A stretch of DNA of 64,000 nt from Burkholderia latens (GCF_902499045.1 NZ_CABVPL010000014.1:62001-126000), one strand, 5' to 3'. Shown: positions 49,339 through 59,543, counted from the stretch's first letter. Numbers and translations are program-made. Notes: generated by a model from the sequence alone, not told the origin.

Positions 49339-50508
49339 TTACCGCAACTTGAGGGTGGACAGACCGAACAGGCACAGCATCAGCGTGATGATCCAGAAAC
49401 GCACCACCACCTGCGTTTCCTTCCAGCCGGACAATTCGAAATGGTGATGCAGCGGCGCCATCTTCAGCAGACGCCGCCCTTCGCCGTAACGCTTCTTCGT
49501 GTACTTGAACCACGACACCTGCAGCATCACCGACAGCGTTTCCGCGACGAAGATGCCGCCCATGATGAACAGCACGATTTCCTGGCGCACGATCACCGCG
49601 ACCGTGCCGAGCGCGCCGCCGAGCGCCAGCGCGCCGACGTCGCCCATGAACACCTGCGCGGGGTGCGTGTTGTACCAGAGGAACGCGAGCCCTGCCCCGC
49701 CCATCGCCGAGCAGAAGATCAGCAGCTCGCCCGCGCCGGGGATGTGCGGAAACAACAGGTATTTCGAATAGACGGAACTGCCCATCACGTACGCGAACAC
49801 GCCGAGCGACGCGCCGACCAGCACGACCGGCATGATCACGAGGCCGTCGAGGCCGTCGGTCAGGTTCACCGCGTTGCTCGCGCCGACGATCACGAAGTAC
49901 GTCAGCACGATGAAGCCCCACACGCCGAGCGGATAGCTGATCGACTTCAGGAACGGCAACATCAGGTCGGCCCGCGCCGGAAGGCCCATCGACAGGCCGC
50001 TCCGCACCCACGCCATGAACAGGTCGAACACGCGTACGTTGTTCGCCTCGGACACGCTGAACGCGAGGTAGACGGCCGCGAACAGCCCGATCACCGACTG
50101 CCAGAAATACTTCTCGCGCGACGACATCCCGCGCGGATCCTTGTAGACGACCTTGCGATAGTCGTCGACCCAGCCGATCACGCCGAAGCCGAACGTGACG
50201 AGCATCACGATCCAGATGAAACGGTTCGTCAGGTCGCCCCACAGCAGCGTCGCGACCGCGATGCCGATCAGGATCAGCACGCCGCCCATCGTCGGCGTGC
50301 CCGACTTCACGAGGTGGCTCTGCGGACCGTCCTTGCGCACGGCCTGGCCGACCTTCATTTGCGTCAGCTTGCGGATCACCCACGGTCCGCACACGAGCCC
50401 GATCCCGAGCGCCGTGATGGTGGCCCCGACCGCACGAAACGTCAGGTACGTGAACAAGCGCAAAAAGCTTGCGTCTCCTTGCAGCCATTGCGCCAGCGCC
50501 AGCAGCAT
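49339..50508 (-). CDS. mraY: Phospho-N-acetylmuramoyl-pentapeptide transferase
   Basis: A 389-residue polytopic transferase that links UDP-MurNAc-pentapeptide to undecaprenyl phosphate, making lipid I. The motif [11 protein letters not shown], the Asp-rich DDYRK, TDGLDGL and the HHHFE of the last cytoplasmic loop are intact. About ten membrane helices. It follows murF by 16 bp and precedes murD by 16 bp. Confidence 0.98.
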   Translation of the reverse strand: MLLALAQWLQGDASFLRLFTYLTFRAVGATITALGIGLVCGPWVIRKLTQMKVGQAVRKDGPQSHLVKSGTPTMGGVLILIGIAVATLLWGDLTNRFIWIVMLVTFGFGVIGWVDDYRKVVYKDPRGMSSREKYFWQSVIGLFAAVYLAFSVSEANNVRVFDLFMAWVRSGLSMGLPARADLMLPFLKSISYPLGVWGFIVLTYFVIVGASNAVNLTDGLDGLVIMPVVLVGASLGVFAYVMGSSVYSKYLLFPHIPGAGELLIFCSAMGGAGLAFLWYNTHPAQVFMGDVGALALGGALGTVAVIVRQEIVLFIMGGIFVAETLSVMLQVSWFKYTKKRYGEGRRLLKMAPLHHHFELSGWKETQVVVRFWIITLMLCLFGLSTLKLR

Positions 50509-50524
50509 GCTTCCTTCCTTCTAC

Positions 50525-51931
50525 TCAGTGGGCGGCGGGCGCCGTGCCCGCCGCGGGTTGGTTCGTCAGCGCGTCGACCACGCGCTCCATCTTCATGTAC
50601 CGAGAGCCCTTCACGAGCACCGTCGCTTGCGCGCCGTGGCCAGCCGCGAGCAACGCCGCGACCAGCGCGCCGACGTCGCCGAAATGACGGGCCGTGTCGC
50701 CGTACGCAGTGCATGCGTCGCGCGAAGCGTCGCCGAGCGCGAACAGCGCATCGATGCCGCGCTCGCGCGCGTACGCGCCGATCTCGCGGTGGAATGCCGG
50801 TCCTTCGTCGCCGACCTCGCCCATGTCGCCGATCACCAGCACGCGCGGCGCCGGTTGCGCGGCCAGCACGTCGATCGCCGCGCGCATCGAGTCGGGATTC
50901 GCGTTGTACGTGTCGTCCACGACCGTCGCGCCCGCGAGGCTGCCGACGCTCGCCTGCTTCACCTGCAGACGCCCCTTCACCGGCTCGAACGATTCGAGCC
51001 CCTGCTTGATCGCGGACAGCTCGATGCCGGCCGCGAGCGCCGCGGCCGTCGCCGCCAATGCATTGCGTGCGTTGTGCTCGCCGAGCGCGCGCAGCCGCAC
51101 CGTCACCGAGCCGGACGGCGTGTCGATCGCCAGCTCGCCGCCGTGCAGGCGGCCCGTGACTTGCGCATCGGCCTGCCGATTGGCGTCGTGCAGCGCGAAA
51201 TCGAGAATCCGGTTGCCGGTCGCCGCGACGCGCCAGATGCCCGCGTATGCATCGTCGGCCGGAAACACCGCGACGCCGTCCGGCGTCAGCGCGTGGATCA
51301 CGGCCGCGTGTTCGAGCGCGACCGCTTCGACCGTTGCCATGAATTCCTGGTGCTCGCGCTGCGCGTTGTTGACGAGCGCGACGGTCGGCGCGGTAAGGCG
51401 CGCGAGGACTTCGGTTTCGCCCGGATGGTTCATGCCGATCTCGATCACCGCGAGACGATGCGCTGCCGACAGGCGCAGCAGCGTCAGCGGCGCGCCGACA
51501 TCGTTGTTCAGGTTGCCGGCCGTCGCGAGCCGCGCGTCGGCGCCGACTGCCGCTGCCATGATCGACGCGATCATTTCCTTGACCGTCGTCTTGCCGTTGC
51601 TGCCGGTGACGGCGACCAGCGGCAGCGCGAAGCGCTTGCGCCAGCCGTGCGCGAGCGCGCCGAGCGCGGCGCGCGTTTCGCCGCCGTCGATCGCCGGCAT
51701 CGCGAGGCCTGCCGGCACGTGCGCGACGAGCGCCGCGGCCGCGCCGCGCGCGGCCACGTCGACGAGGAAGTCGTGCGCATCGAAGCGCTCGCCCTTCAGC
51801 GCGACGAACAGGTCGCCGGGGCCGACCGTGCGGCTGTCCGTCGACACGCGTTCGAACGTGACGGCCGGATCGCCGTGGACGGTCGCGCCGGGAATCAGGC
51901 GGGCGGCTTCGCCGAGACTGAGCATCGTCAT
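50525..51931 (-). CDS. murF: UDP-N-acetylmuramoyl-tripeptide--D-alanyl-D-alanine ligase
   Basis: A 468-residue Mur ligase that adds D-Ala-D-Ala. The ATP loop GSNGKTTVKEM is at 110-120; DSRTVGPGDLFVALKGERFD and EIGMNHPGE are typical MurF segments; VDDTYNANPDSM holds the C-domain motif. The start overlaps the murE stop (ATGA). Confidence 0.98.
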   Translation of the reverse strand: MTMLSLGEAARLIPGATVHGDPAVTFERVSTDSRTVGPGDLFVALKGERFDAHDFLVDVAARGAAAALVAHVPAGLAMPAIDGGETRAALGALAHGWRKRFALPLVAVTGSNGKTTVKEMIASIMAAAVGADARLATAGNLNNDVGAPLTLLRLSAAHRLAVIEIGMNHPGETEVLARLTAPTVALVNNAQREHQEFMATVEAVALEHAAVIHALTPDGVAVFPADDAYAGIWRVAATGNRILDFALHDANRQADAQVTGRLHGGELAIDTPSGSVTVRLRALGEHNARNALAATAAALAAGIELSAIKQGLESFEPVKGRLQVKQASVGSLAGATVVDDTYNANPDSMRAAIDVLAAQPAPRVLVIGDMGEVGDEGPAFHREIGAYARERGIDALFALGDASRDACTAYGDTARHFGDVGALVAALLAAGHGAQATVLVKGSRYMKMERVVDALTNQPAAGTAPAAH

Positions 51932-53466
51932 TCGCCGCCTCCCTTGCCGTGCGTCGCGCGTGCCGCGAGTGCGAGCCGAGCGTGATCCTGATCGGAGAAT
52001 GCGCGTTTCTTGCCCATGATTTCCTGCGTCGCCTCGTGCCCCTTGCCGGCCAGCACGACGACATCCTCACGCGCGGCGCCGCGCACGGCCTGCAGGATCG
52101 CGCTCGCGCGGTCCTCGATGCGGCGTGCGCGATCCGGTTCCGTCATGCCGGCGATGACCTGATCGATGATGCGCTGCGGATCCTCGCTGCGCGGGTTGTC
52201 GCTCGTGACGACGACTTCGTCGGCGAGCCGCTCGGCGATCGCGCCCATCAGCGGGCGCTTCGTCGCGTCGCGATCGCCGCCGCAGCCGAACATGCAGACG
52301 AGCCGGCCGCCGCGCGCCGCCGCGATCGGGCGCAGCGCGTCGAGCGTCTTCTCGAGCGCATCGGGCGTGTGCGCATAGTCGATCACGACGAGCGGTTCGT
52401 CGTTCTGCAGCCGGCCGCCCAGCCGCTGCATGCGGCCGTTGACGGACTCGAGACGCGCGATTTCGGCGATCGCCGCGTCGAACGGCACGTCGGCCGCGAG
52501 CAGCGAGCCGAGCACCGCGAGCAGGTTGCTGACGTTGAACGTGCCGAGCGTGCCGACCTCGACGTCCGCGTCACCCCACGACGAGCACAGGCGGAATGCG
52601 GTGCCTGTCAGCGTCGCGCGCACATCGCGGGCGACCAGTTCGCGATCGGCGTCGGGCGCCTGCGCGTCACCGATTCCATAGGCGATCGTGCGCACGCGGC
52701 CGGCCAGCTTCTCGAGCAGGCGACGGCCGGCTGCGTCGTCGCGATTGACGACCGCCGCGCGCAGGCCGCGCCACGCGAACAGCTTCGCCTTCGCGGCTTC
52801 GTACGCGTCGAACGTGCCGTGATAGTCGAGATGATCCTGCGTGAGATTCGTGAAGACGGCGATGTCGAACGCCGTGCCGTTCACACGGCCCTGATGCAGC
52901 GCGTGCGACGACACTTCCATCGCGACGGCCTGCGCGCCTGCGGCATGCAGCTGCGCGAGGCTGCGCTGCAACTGCGGCGCGTCCGGCGTCGTGAAGCCGG
53001 TCGGCACCAGCTGCCCCGGCATCCCGGTGCCGAGCGTGCCGATCACCGCGCACGGCTGGTGCAGCGCCGTCAGCGCCGCGGCGATCCATTGCGTGCACGA
53101 CGTCTTGCCGTTCGTGCCGGTCACGCCGATCGCGAGCAGTTCGTCGCTCGGGTCGCCGTACCAGCCGCTGGCGATCTCGCCGGCTAGTTCGTCGAGGGCA
53201 GGCACCGCGAGCGCGACGGGTGCCGCCGGCGCGGCCGCGAGGCCTTCCGGCTGATACAGCACGGCGGCCGCGCCGCGCGTGATGGCGTCGGCGATGAACG
53301 CGCGATTGTCTGCGCCGTCGACCGCATAGCCGAGAAACACGTCGCCGGCCTGCAGGCTGCGCGTGTCGGCATGCAGTTGCGCCGCGGGGGCCACATGCTG
53401 GCGCAGCCACGCGAGCGCGGCTGCGATCTGCTGATGCGCCGGATGGGAACTGCGAGCGGCGCTCAT
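51928..53466 (-). CDS. murE: UDP-MurNAc-L-Ala-D-Glu--2,6-diaminopimelate ligase
   Basis: A 512-residue Mur ligase adding the third stem residue. ATP loop GTNGKTS (117-123). The motif DNPR at 423-426 (SDNPRSEDP) marks meso-diaminopimelate specificity, as opposed to lysine-type MurE. The murE-ftsI and murE-murF junctions are both 4-bp ATGA overlaps, so expression is coupled to the division transpeptidase. Confidence 0.98.
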   Translation of the reverse strand: MSAARSSHPAHQQIAAALAWLRQHVAPAAQLHADTRSLQAGDVFLGYAVDGADNRAFIADAITRGAAAVLYQPEGLAAAPAAPVALAVPALDELAGEIASGWYGDPSDELLAIGVTGTNGKTSCTQWIAAALTALHQPCAVIGTLGTGMPGQLVPTGFTTPDAPQLQRSLAQLHAAGAQAVAMEVSSHALHQGRVNGTAFDIAVFTNLTQDHLDYHGTFDAYEAAKAKLFAWRGLRAAVVNRDDAAGRRLLEKLAGRVRTIAYGIGDAQAPDADRELVARDVRATLTGTAFRLCSSWGDADVEVGTLGTFNVSNLLAVLGSLLAADVPFDAAIAEIARLESVNGRMQRLGGRLQNDEPLVVIDYAHTPDALEKTLDALRPIAAARGGRLVCMFGCGGDRDATKRPLMGAIAERLADEVVVTSDNPRSEDPQRIIDQVIAGMTEPDRARRIEDRASAILQAVRGAAREDVVVLAGKGHEATQEIMGKKRAFSDQDHARLALAARATHGKGGGE

Positions 53467-55334
53467 CGAACAACTCCTGGTGAATTACGTGTCGTGCTGG
53501 ATACGATCATATGCTTTGCGCCGGCGCCCGCGGCGAGCTTCTGCGGGCCCGGCCTGGCGGCACCCGCCTTCGCAGGAGCCGGTGCGCCGCCCTGCGCGTC
53601 GTCGGAGACGACGAGCTGCTTGATCGGCATGTTCGGCGGCACGTTCAGCGCACGCATCGTGTCGCCGGCGATCGCCGAGAATACGGGGCCCGACACCTGA
53701 CCGCCGAAGTGGCTGCCGGCGGTCGGTTCGTCGACGGACACCGCGACGACGATCCGCGGATTCGGCATCGGCGCCATCCCGACGAACGACGCGCGGTACT
53801 TGCGCGTGTAGCCGTGGCCTTCGTGCTTGTACGCGGTGCCGCTCTTGCCGCCGACGCGATAGCCCGGCACGGCCGCATCCGGCGACGTGCCGCCAGGCGC
53901 GACCACCGTCTCGAGCATCGCGCGCACCTCGCGCGCGGTGGTCGGGTTGAACACCTGCGTGCCCGTGATCTGCTGATTGGGGTCGGTCTTGAAAATGGTC
54001 ACCGGCATCAGCTCGCCGTCATGCGCGATCGCCGTATAGGCGCGCGCCAGCTGGAACAGCGATACCGACAGGCCGTATCCGTACGACATCGTCGCCTGCT
54101 CGATGCGGCGCCAGCTTTTCCACGGACGCAGGCGGCCGGCCGCGGCGCCCGGGAAGCCGACCTTCGGCGCCTGACCGAGGCCGATGCTCGTATACATGTT
54201 CCACATTTCCTCGGGCCGCATCGTCATCGCGATCTTCGTCGCACCGATGTTGCTCGACTTCTGGATCACGCCGCCGACCGTCAGCGTGCCGAAACCCGCA
54301 TCGTCGGTGATCGGCGCGCCGTCGAGCACGAAGTGCCCGTTGCCCGTCTCGACGAGCGTGTTCGGCGTCACGCGATGCAGGTCGAGCGCGAGCGACACCG
54401 TGAACGGCTTCATGATCGAGCCCGGCTCGAACACGTCGGTCAGGATCCGGTTGCGCAGTTGCTCGCCGGTCAGGCGCGTGCGGTCGTTCGGGTTGTAGGT
54501 CGGATAATTGACGAGCGCGAGCACCTCGCCCGTGCGCACGTCGACGACCATCGCCGCGCCGGCCTTCGCCTTGAACTTCTCGACCGCGGCCTTCAGGTTC
54601 GCATACGCGATGTACTGGATCTTGCTGTCGATCGACAGATCGACGTCCGTGCCGTTGTGCGGCGGGATCTGTTCGGCCACGTCCTCGACGATGTGCCCCA
54701 GCCGGTCCTTGATCACGCGACGCACGCCCGACGTACCGGACAGCATCTTCTGGTCGCCGAGCTCGACGCCTTCCTGCCCTTCGTCCTCGACGTTCGTGAA
54801 GCCGATCAGGTGCGCAGTGATCTCGCCTTCCGGATAGAAGCGCTTGTATTCGTTGCGCTGGTAGACGCCCGGGATGTCGAGCGCGGCGACCTTGTCGGCG
54901 ACGTCGATCGGCACCTGCCGCTTCACGTAGACGAAACCCTTGTCTTCGGACAGCTTCACGCGGAGTTCCTTCGGCGTCATGCCGAGGAGCTTGCCGAGCT
55001 GAGCGATCTTGTTCGCGTCGAGATCGTCCGGCACCGCGTCGGGAATGGCCCAGATCGCGCGCACGGGCAGGCTCGTCGCGAGCACGAGCCCGTTACGGTC
55101 GAGGATCTTGCCGCGCGTGGCCGGCAGCTCGATCGTGCGCTGATAGCGGCTTTCGCCCTGCTTCTGATAGAACGCGTTGCCGGGCCCCTGGATCCAGAAC
55201 GCGCGCGCGGCGAGCGCGACGAACGCCATGAACAGCAGGAACACGACGAGCTTCGAGCGCCACATCGGCAGGTGCACGCCGAGCACGGGGCTCGACGAGA
55301 ATTTCACGTCCTGGCGCTTTTGCGACGGTTTCAT
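53463..55334 (-). CDS. ftsI: Septal peptidoglycan transpeptidase FtsI (PBP3)
   Basis: A 623-residue class B penicillin-binding protein. A membrane anchor lies at about 26-46. The pedestal domain follows, then the transpeptidase domain with SIMK (catalytic Ser306, Lys309), SSN and KSGTAYK. It crosslinks septal peptidoglycan together with FtsW and is the target of several beta-lactams. It overlaps ftsL and murE by ATGA. Confidence 0.98.
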   Translation of the reverse strand: MKPSQKRQDVKFSSSPVLGVHLPMWRSKLVVFLLFMAFVALAARAFWIQGPGNAFYQKQGESRYQRTIELPATRGKILDRNGLVLATSLPVRAIWAIPDAVPDDLDANKIAQLGKLLGMTPKELRVKLSEDKGFVYVKRQVPIDVADKVAALDIPGVYQRNEYKRFYPEGEITAHLIGFTNVEDEGQEGVELGDQKMLSGTSGVRRVIKDRLGHIVEDVAEQIPPHNGTDVDLSIDSKIQYIAYANLKAAVEKFKAKAGAAMVVDVRTGEVLALVNYPTYNPNDRTRLTGEQLRNRILTDVFEPGSIMKPFTVSLALDLHRVTPNTLVETGNGHFVLDGAPITDDAGFGTLTVGGVIQKSSNIGATKIAMTMRPEEMWNMYTSIGLGQAPKVGFPGAAAGRLRPWKSWRRIEQATMSYGYGLSVSLFQLARAYTAIAHDGELMPVTIFKTDPNQQITGTQVFNPTTAREVRAMLETVVAPGGTSPDAAVPGYRVGGKSGTAYKHEGHGYTRKYRASFVGMAPMPNPRIVVAVSVDEPTAGSHFGGQVSGPVFSAIAGDTMRALNVPPNMPIKQLVVSDDAQGGAPAPAKAGAARPGPQKLAAGAGAKHMIVSSTTRNSPGVVR

Positions 55335-55672
55335 CGCGCGCCTCCGCTACCCTTCGTGGCCGTGTCGGCCGAAGCGGGAATCGGCGCGTCGATCGCCTTC
55401 GCGGCGCCCGGCGGCAGCGTCAGGTACTGCGTGCGGCCCGTCGTGACCGGCTGCATCTTCAGCGAATCGTTCGCGATCTGCTCGATCCGCGACGTCTTCG
55501 ACAACGCGCTCTGCTGATATTGGAGCTGCGCATAGTCCTGCTGGAGCTGACGCTCCTGCGATTGCGCACGCTGCAGCTGAATGAAGATCTGGCGTTGCTG
55601 GTTCGTCGAGTTGACGACCGACAGCGCGCATCCCATCACGATGATCAGCAGGAAGATGTTGAAGCGGCTCAT
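55331..55672 (-). CDS. ftsL: Cell division protein FtsL
   Basis: A 113-residue bitopic protein. One membrane helix (about 3-21) is followed by a Gln-rich periplasmic coiled coil ([19 protein letters not shown]) that pairs with FtsB in the FtsQLB complex. Identification relies on size, topology and position between rsmH and ftsI; FtsL sequences are poorly conserved. ATGA overlaps on both sides. Confidence 0.93.
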   Translation of the reverse strand: MSRFNIFLLIIVMGCALSVVNSTNQQRQIFIQLQRAQSQERQLQQDYAQLQYQQSALSKTSRIEQIANDSLKMQPVTTGRTQYLTLPPGAAKAIDAPIPASADTATKGSGGAR

Positions 55673-56610
55673 GGCGTGACGCGCTCCGCAATGCGCATCA
55701 CGGCTGACCGGGCGCGCGGATTCGCGGCGACTTCCGCTTCGCTCGGGAACTGACGGCTGATGATCTTGAGCGGCGGGCTCGGGAGGTCGACCGCGCGGAT
55801 CGGCAGGCGGCGATCGACCGCAGGCGCACTCGCGTGCGCCTGCATGAATCGCTTGACGATCCGGTCCTCGAGTGAATGAAAGCTGATGACCACCAGCCGC
55901 CCCCCTTGCTCCAGCAACGACAACGCCGCGTCTAGTACGACTTGCAGGTCCGCAAGCTCTTGATTGACGTGAATCCGTATAGCCTGAAAGGTGCGGGTTG
56001 CCGGATCCTTGCCCTTCTCACGGGTTTTGACGACGTGACCCACGATTTGGGCAAGCTCGCCCGTGGTGTCGAGAGGCCCAAGACGGTCGGACTCTGCCCG
56101 GCGAGCAACAAGCGCCTTTGCAATCTGAAAAGCAAACCGTTCTTCCCCATAATCCCGTATCACCTCCGTCAATTCCTGCACCGAAGCCCGCGCAAGCCAT
56201 TCGGCCGCCGACTCGCCACGCGTCGGATCCATCCGCATGTCCAGCGGACCATCCGCACGGAAGCTGAAGCCGCGCGCCGGATCGTCCACCTGTGGCGAGG
56301 ACACGCCCAGGTCCAGCAACACACCCGACACCTTCTCGACACCGCGCGCCGCCAGCGCGTCGCGCATCGATGCAAAGCTGTCGTGAACGATCGAGAAGCG
56401 CGCATCCTCGATGCGCTGCGCCGTCTCGATCGCCCTCGGATCCTTGTCGAACGCGATCAGCCGCCCGGCCGGCCCGAGCCGCGCGAGCACCGCGCGGCTA
56501 TGGCCGCCGCGCCCGAACGTGCCGTCGACATAGGTGCCGTCCGGCCGCGTGACGAGCGAGTCGACCGCCTCGTCCAGCAATACGGTCCGATGCTGCAATT
56601 CGTTTCCCAT
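55669..56610 (-). CDS. rsmH: 16S rRNA (cytosine(1402)-N(4))-methyltransferase
   Basis: A 313-residue SAM-dependent methyltransferase (formerly MraW). Motif I is [12 protein letters not shown] (29-40). [21 protein letters not shown] and the C-terminal [16 protein letters not shown] are hallmarks. I began at the ATG giving [17 protein letters not shown]; the frame extends upstream into mraZ but without homology. It follows mraZ by 23 bp. Confidence 0.97.
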   Translation of the reverse strand: MGNELQHRTVLLDEAVDSLVTRPDGTYVDGTFGRGGHSRAVLARLGPAGRLIAFDKDPRAIETAQRIEDARFSIVHDSFASMRDALAARGVEKVSGVLLDLGVSSPQVDDPARGFSFRADGPLDMRMDPTRGESAAEWLARASVQELTEVIRDYGEERFAFQIAKALVARRAESDRLGPLDTTGELAQIVGHVVKTREKGKDPATRTFQAIRIHVNQELADLQVVLDAALSLLEQGGRLVVISFHSLEDRIVKRFMQAHASAPAVDRRLPIRAVDLPSPPLKIISRQFPSEAEVAANPRARSAVMRIAERVTP

Positions 56611-56633
56611 CGCGGGCGTCTCCGTCACCGCAA

Positions 56634-57062
56634 TCAGAACGTGAAGTTCTTCAGCGCGTCGGGCATGCCCTGCGCCATCGCTGCCTGCTCCTTCGCGTTG
56701 TAGGTCTGCGAATCCCACAGCTCGAAGTGACTACCCATTCCCAACAACATGACTTCCTTTTCCAATCCGGCCGCCATCCGCAGCTCGGGCGATACGAGAA
56801 TCCGGCCTGCGCTGTCGAGATCGACGTCCATCGCATTGCCGAGAAAAATCCGCCGCCACCAATGCGCGTCCATCGGCAGCGCGGCGATCTTGGCGCGGAA
56901 TACTTCCCATTCGGGGCGCGGAAACAGCAACAGGCAGCCGTCCGGGTGCTTGGTCACAGTCACCCGTCCTTCTGCCTGTCCTTGCAGCGCTTCGCGATAG
57001 CGAGCCGGCACCGACATCCGCCCTTTCGCATCGAGCGTCAGCGCCGACGCCCCTTGGAACAC
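56634..57062 (-). CDS. mraZ: Transcriptional regulator MraZ
   Basis: A 142-residue DNA-binding protein with two AbrB/SpoVT-like swapped-hairpin domains, seen in [14 protein letters not shown] (11-24) and [13 protein letters not shown]. It autoregulates the dcw cluster. The start is GTG, preceded by a GGGAGAG site; [11 protein letters not shown] is the usual beginning. Four repeats resembling MraZ boxes lie at its promoter. Confidence 0.97.
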   Translation of the reverse strand: MFQGASALTLDAKGRMSVPARYREALQGQAEGRVTVTKHPDGCLLLFPRPEWEVFRAKIAALPMDAHWWRRIFLGNAMDVDLDSAGRILVSPELRMAAGLEKEVMLLGMGSHFELWDSQTYNAKEQAAMAQGMPDALKNFTF

Positions 57063-57137
57063 TTTCCGCTCTCCCGTTCAGGGCACCGAAGCACCCGCTC
57101 AACGCTCAAGAATTTAGCCCGAACAGCCTGCCAAATC

Positions 57138-57174
57138 ACACAAAAATACACTTTCTCACACTGTCTCCCACTTT
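57138..57174 (-). promoter_or_regulatory. MraZ operator: four direct repeats with 10-bp period
   Basis: Read on the minus strand: AAAGTGG (57174-57168), ACAGTGT (57164-57158), AAAGTGT (57154-57148) and TTTGTGT (57144-57138), each separated by exactly 3 bp. This matches the published MraZ box AAAGTG[T/G] with N3 spacers, and in shifted form the TGGGN-N5 pattern of E. coli. The first box overlaps the -10 of the promoter; the others lie around and downstream of the start site. Confidence 0.85.
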
Positions 57175-57198
57175 AGAGGAAGGGTTTGGCACGGTCAA
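57170..57198 (-). promoter_or_regulatory. sigma70-like promoter of mraZ and the dcw cluster
   Basis: On the minus strand, -35 TTGACC (57198-57193), a 17-bp spacer and -10 TAAAGT (57175-57170). The start site would be near 57163, inside the MraZ repeats, giving a leader of about 100 nt. The -10 is only 4/6 to consensus, but its overlap with the operator supports it. Confidence 0.75.
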
Positions 57199-57450
57199 GG
57201 GAGCGGCCCGGTTTTTTGACGAATTTTGTTAGTCAGAACAAGGACTTACGCGCACATGCTCATGCGGCCCCTCATCCCGAAAACCGTTATAAATGAATGA
57301 GCTAGTGCAACTTGTGAAGGTGATACGTGAGAAAGGCGGGCCAGACTGGCGTGTGGACGGGGCTTTCGGGGGCGGGAAAACGCGGAAAAAACGGGCGGTA
57401 TCGGAAGCGGCGAACCGGGCGCGACGTCGTGCGCCGCCCCGGCCCGAACG

Positions 57451-58077
57451 TCACAGATAGTACGCGGTGCTCGTCATGATCTTCGACGCGGCGCGCATCA
57501 GCATCCGCGCGGGCAGCGGCAATTCGATCCCGCCCGCGTCGGTTGCGGCCTTGCCGTGCTTCACCTCGTCCAGACGCATCTGCTCGACGATCGCGCGCGA
57601 CGCCGTGTCGGTCGCCGGCAAATCGGACAGGTGTCCGTCGAGGTGGCTCTCGACCTGACGCTCCGTCTCGGCCATGAAGCCGAGGCTGACCTTGTCGCCC
57701 AGCGTGCCGGCCGCGACGCCGATCGCAAGCGCGCCGGCGTACCACAGCGGGTTGAGCAGGCTCGGGCGCGAATCGAGTTCCTTCAGCCGGTGCGCGGTCC
57801 ACGCGAGATGGTCTTCCTCCTCGCGCGCGGCTTCCTCGAACATCGCCTTCGACGACGCCGAGCGCGCGGTCAGCTTCTGCGCCTGGTAAAGCGCCTGCGC
57901 GCAGACCTCGCCCACATGGTTCACGCGCATCAGCCCGGCCGCGTGCGTACGCTCCGCGGGCGTCATTTCGCCGGCGGGCGTCTCCGCCGGCACGGGCACC
58001 GGGCGGCTCATCCGGCTAATGCCGGTCAGCGATCGCAGGCCGCGATCGAATTCGCTGATCAGTTCATCCAACACCAT
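57451..58077 (-). CDS. coq7: 2-nonaprenyl-3-methyl-6-methoxy-1,4-benzoquinol hydroxylase (Coq7)
   Basis: A 208-residue membrane-associated diiron hydroxylase of ubiquinone synthesis. Diiron ligands follow the Coq7 pattern: Glu57 (NHVGEVCA), Glu87/His90 (EEEDH), Glu139 (ETER) and Glu171/His174 (EVKH). It replaces the FAD enzyme UbiF/UbiH in many betaproteobacteria. CAGGAG and ACAGG precede the ATG. A TAAAAT at 58182-58177 on the minus strand may be its -10. Confidence 0.95.
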   Translation of the reverse strand: MVLDELISEFDRGLRSLTGISRMSRPVPVPAETPAGEMTPAERTHAAGLMRVNHVGEVCAQALYQAQKLTARSASSKAMFEEAAREEEDHLAWTAHRLKELDSRPSLLNPLWYAGALAIGVAAGTLGDKVSLGFMAETERQVESHLDGHLSDLPATDTASRAIVEQMRLDEVKHGKAATDAGGIELPLPARMLMRAASKIMTSTAYYL

Positions 58078-58233
58078 CCTGTTCTCCTGGCTGCGTGTGC
58101 TGCCGCGGGCGGCAAAGGCACGTGCTCCGCTGCGTAACCGACTTGATTATTCAGCGGAAATTGCGGTTAACCCGTGATTTTAACCATTGTTGCATAAAGG
58201 AAACATGGCGGCCTTGCGCCACGGCATTTCGCT

Positions 58234-58261
58234 TTGTCGGAAAAAACGGCTTTGCTACATT
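58234..58261 (+). promoter_or_regulatory. Candidate porin promoter
   Basis: -35 TTGTCG (58234-58239), a 16-bp spacer and -10 TACATT (58256-58261). The predicted start near 58268 coincides with a 5-bp hairpin ACTTC/GAAGT (58269-58282), giving an 88-nt leader. Both hexamers are 4/6 matches, so confidence is moderate. Confidence 0.45.
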
Positions 58262-58355
58262 ACGTGCGACTTCTTGCGAAGTTGATGGGGCCCGTCAACA
58301 CACCATAACTATCCGCCCCGCCAAAAAAAATTCAGTGATTCTTGGAGATCCGTTA

Positions 58356-59513
58356 ATGAAAAAGTCGCTTCTCGCGCTCGTCGCGCTGGGCGCGTTTGCT
58401 GGCGCAGCCCATGCGCAAAGCAGCGTGACGCTTTACGGCATCATCGATGAAGGTTTCATCTTCAACAACAACGCCAAGGGCGGCCACCTGTACGGCCTGT
58501 CGAGCGGCGTGATGCAAGGCAGCCGCTTCGGCCTGCGCGGCACGGAAGACCTGGGCGGCGGCCTGAAGGCGATCTTCGTGCTCGAGAACGGTTTTGACGT
58601 CAACTCCGGCAAACTCGGCCAGGGCGGCCTGATGTTCGGCCGTCAGGCTTACGTCGGCCTGTCGAGCCAGTTCGGTACGGTCACGCTGGGCCGCCAGTAC
58701 GATTCCGTCGTCGACTTCGTCGGCCCGCTGGAGGCAGGCGATCAGTGGGGCGGCTACATTGCAGCTCACCCGGGCGACCTCGACAACTTCAACAACGCAT
58801 ATCGCGTGAACAACGCGATCAAGTACACGAGCCCGACCTACGGCGGCTTCTCGTTCGGCGGCTTGTACAGCTTCGGCGGCCAGGCTGGCCAGTTCTCGAA
58901 GAACCAGGTCTGGTCGCTCGGCGCCGGCTACAACAACGGCCCGCTGGTATTGGGTGTCGGCTACTTGAACGCACGCACGCCGGCAAACTTCGGCGGCATG
59001 TTCAACACCGGCGCGTCGGCTGCCGCGACGGCCGTGTCGTCGCCGGTCTACGGCGCGTACGCGAACAGCGCGAACACGTATCAGGTCATCGGTGCGGGCG
59101 GCGCATACACGTTCGGTGCAGCGACGATCGGCGCGACGTACTCGAACACGAAGTTCAAGGGCTTCTCGGTCGGTCCGTTCGTGAACCAGACCGCGACGTT
59201 CAACAACGGCGAAATCAACTTCAAGTATCAGCTGACCCCGGCGCTGATCGTCGGCGCCGCGTACGACTACACGCAAGGCAGCAAGATCGACGGCAACTCG
59301 GCAGCCAAGTACCACCAGGGCTCGCTGGGCGTCGACTACTTCCTGTCGAAGCGCACCGACGTCTACGTGATCGGCGTGTACCAGCATGCTTCGGGCAATG
59401 CGCTCGACTCGGCCGGCCATATCGTTCAGGCACATGCATCGATCAATGGCCTCGACCCGTCGAGCACCAGCAACCAGGTCGCAGCACGCGTCGGCATCCG
59501 TCACAAGTTCTAA
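58356..59513 (+). CDS. Gram-negative porin (OpcP/Porin_4 family)
   Basis: A 385-residue outer-membrane trimeric porin. A 20-residue signal peptide ends AAHA, before QSSVTLYGIIDEGF, the typical first strand of Burkholderia porins. Conserved pieces include SRFGLRGTEDLGGGLKAIF, FGRQAYVGLSSQFGTVTLG and the C-terminal ARVGIRHKF with terminal Phe needed for BAM-dependent assembly. The ATG at 58356 has a GGAG site. It is a single-gene unit with its own promoter and terminator. Confidence 0.95.
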   Translation: MKKSLLALVALGAFAGAAHAQSSVTLYGIIDEGFIFNNNAKGGHLYGLSSGVMQGSRFGLRGTEDLGGGLKAIFVLENGFDVNSGKLGQGGLMFGRQAYVGLSSQFGTVTLGRQYDSVVDFVGPLEAGDQWGGYIAAHPGDLDNFNNAYRVNNAIKYTSPTYGGFSFGGLYSFGGQAGQFSKNQVWSLGAGYNNGPLVLGVGYLNARTPANFGGMFNTGASAAATAVSSPVYGAYANSANTYQVIGAGGAYTFGAATIGATYSNTKFKGFSVGPFVNQTATFNNGEINFKYQLTPALIVGAAYDYTQGSKIDGNSAAKYHQGSLGVDYFLSKRTDVYVIGVYQHASGNALDSAGHIVQAHASINGLDPSSTSNQVAARVGIRHKF

Positions 59514-59543
59514 TCAGCTTGCCTGACAAGCCGCAGCATATTG

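Larger units (their letters stand above)
57063..57450. other. dcw promoter region and coq7 downstream region
   Basis: A 388-bp gap. Its left third carries the mraZ leader, MraZ operator and promoter. The rest (57200-57450), between the dcw promoter and the coq7 stop, shows no gene and no clear coq7 terminator. I looked for the conserved RNase P RNA motifs sometimes found near mraZ in this group and did not find them. Confidence 0.6.

Noticed and set aside
57200-57450. Possible RNase P RNA gene near mraZ, as rnpB can lie close to it.
   Set aside because: The conserved P4 helix motifs (GAGGAAAGTCC-like and ACAGAA) are not present on either strand.
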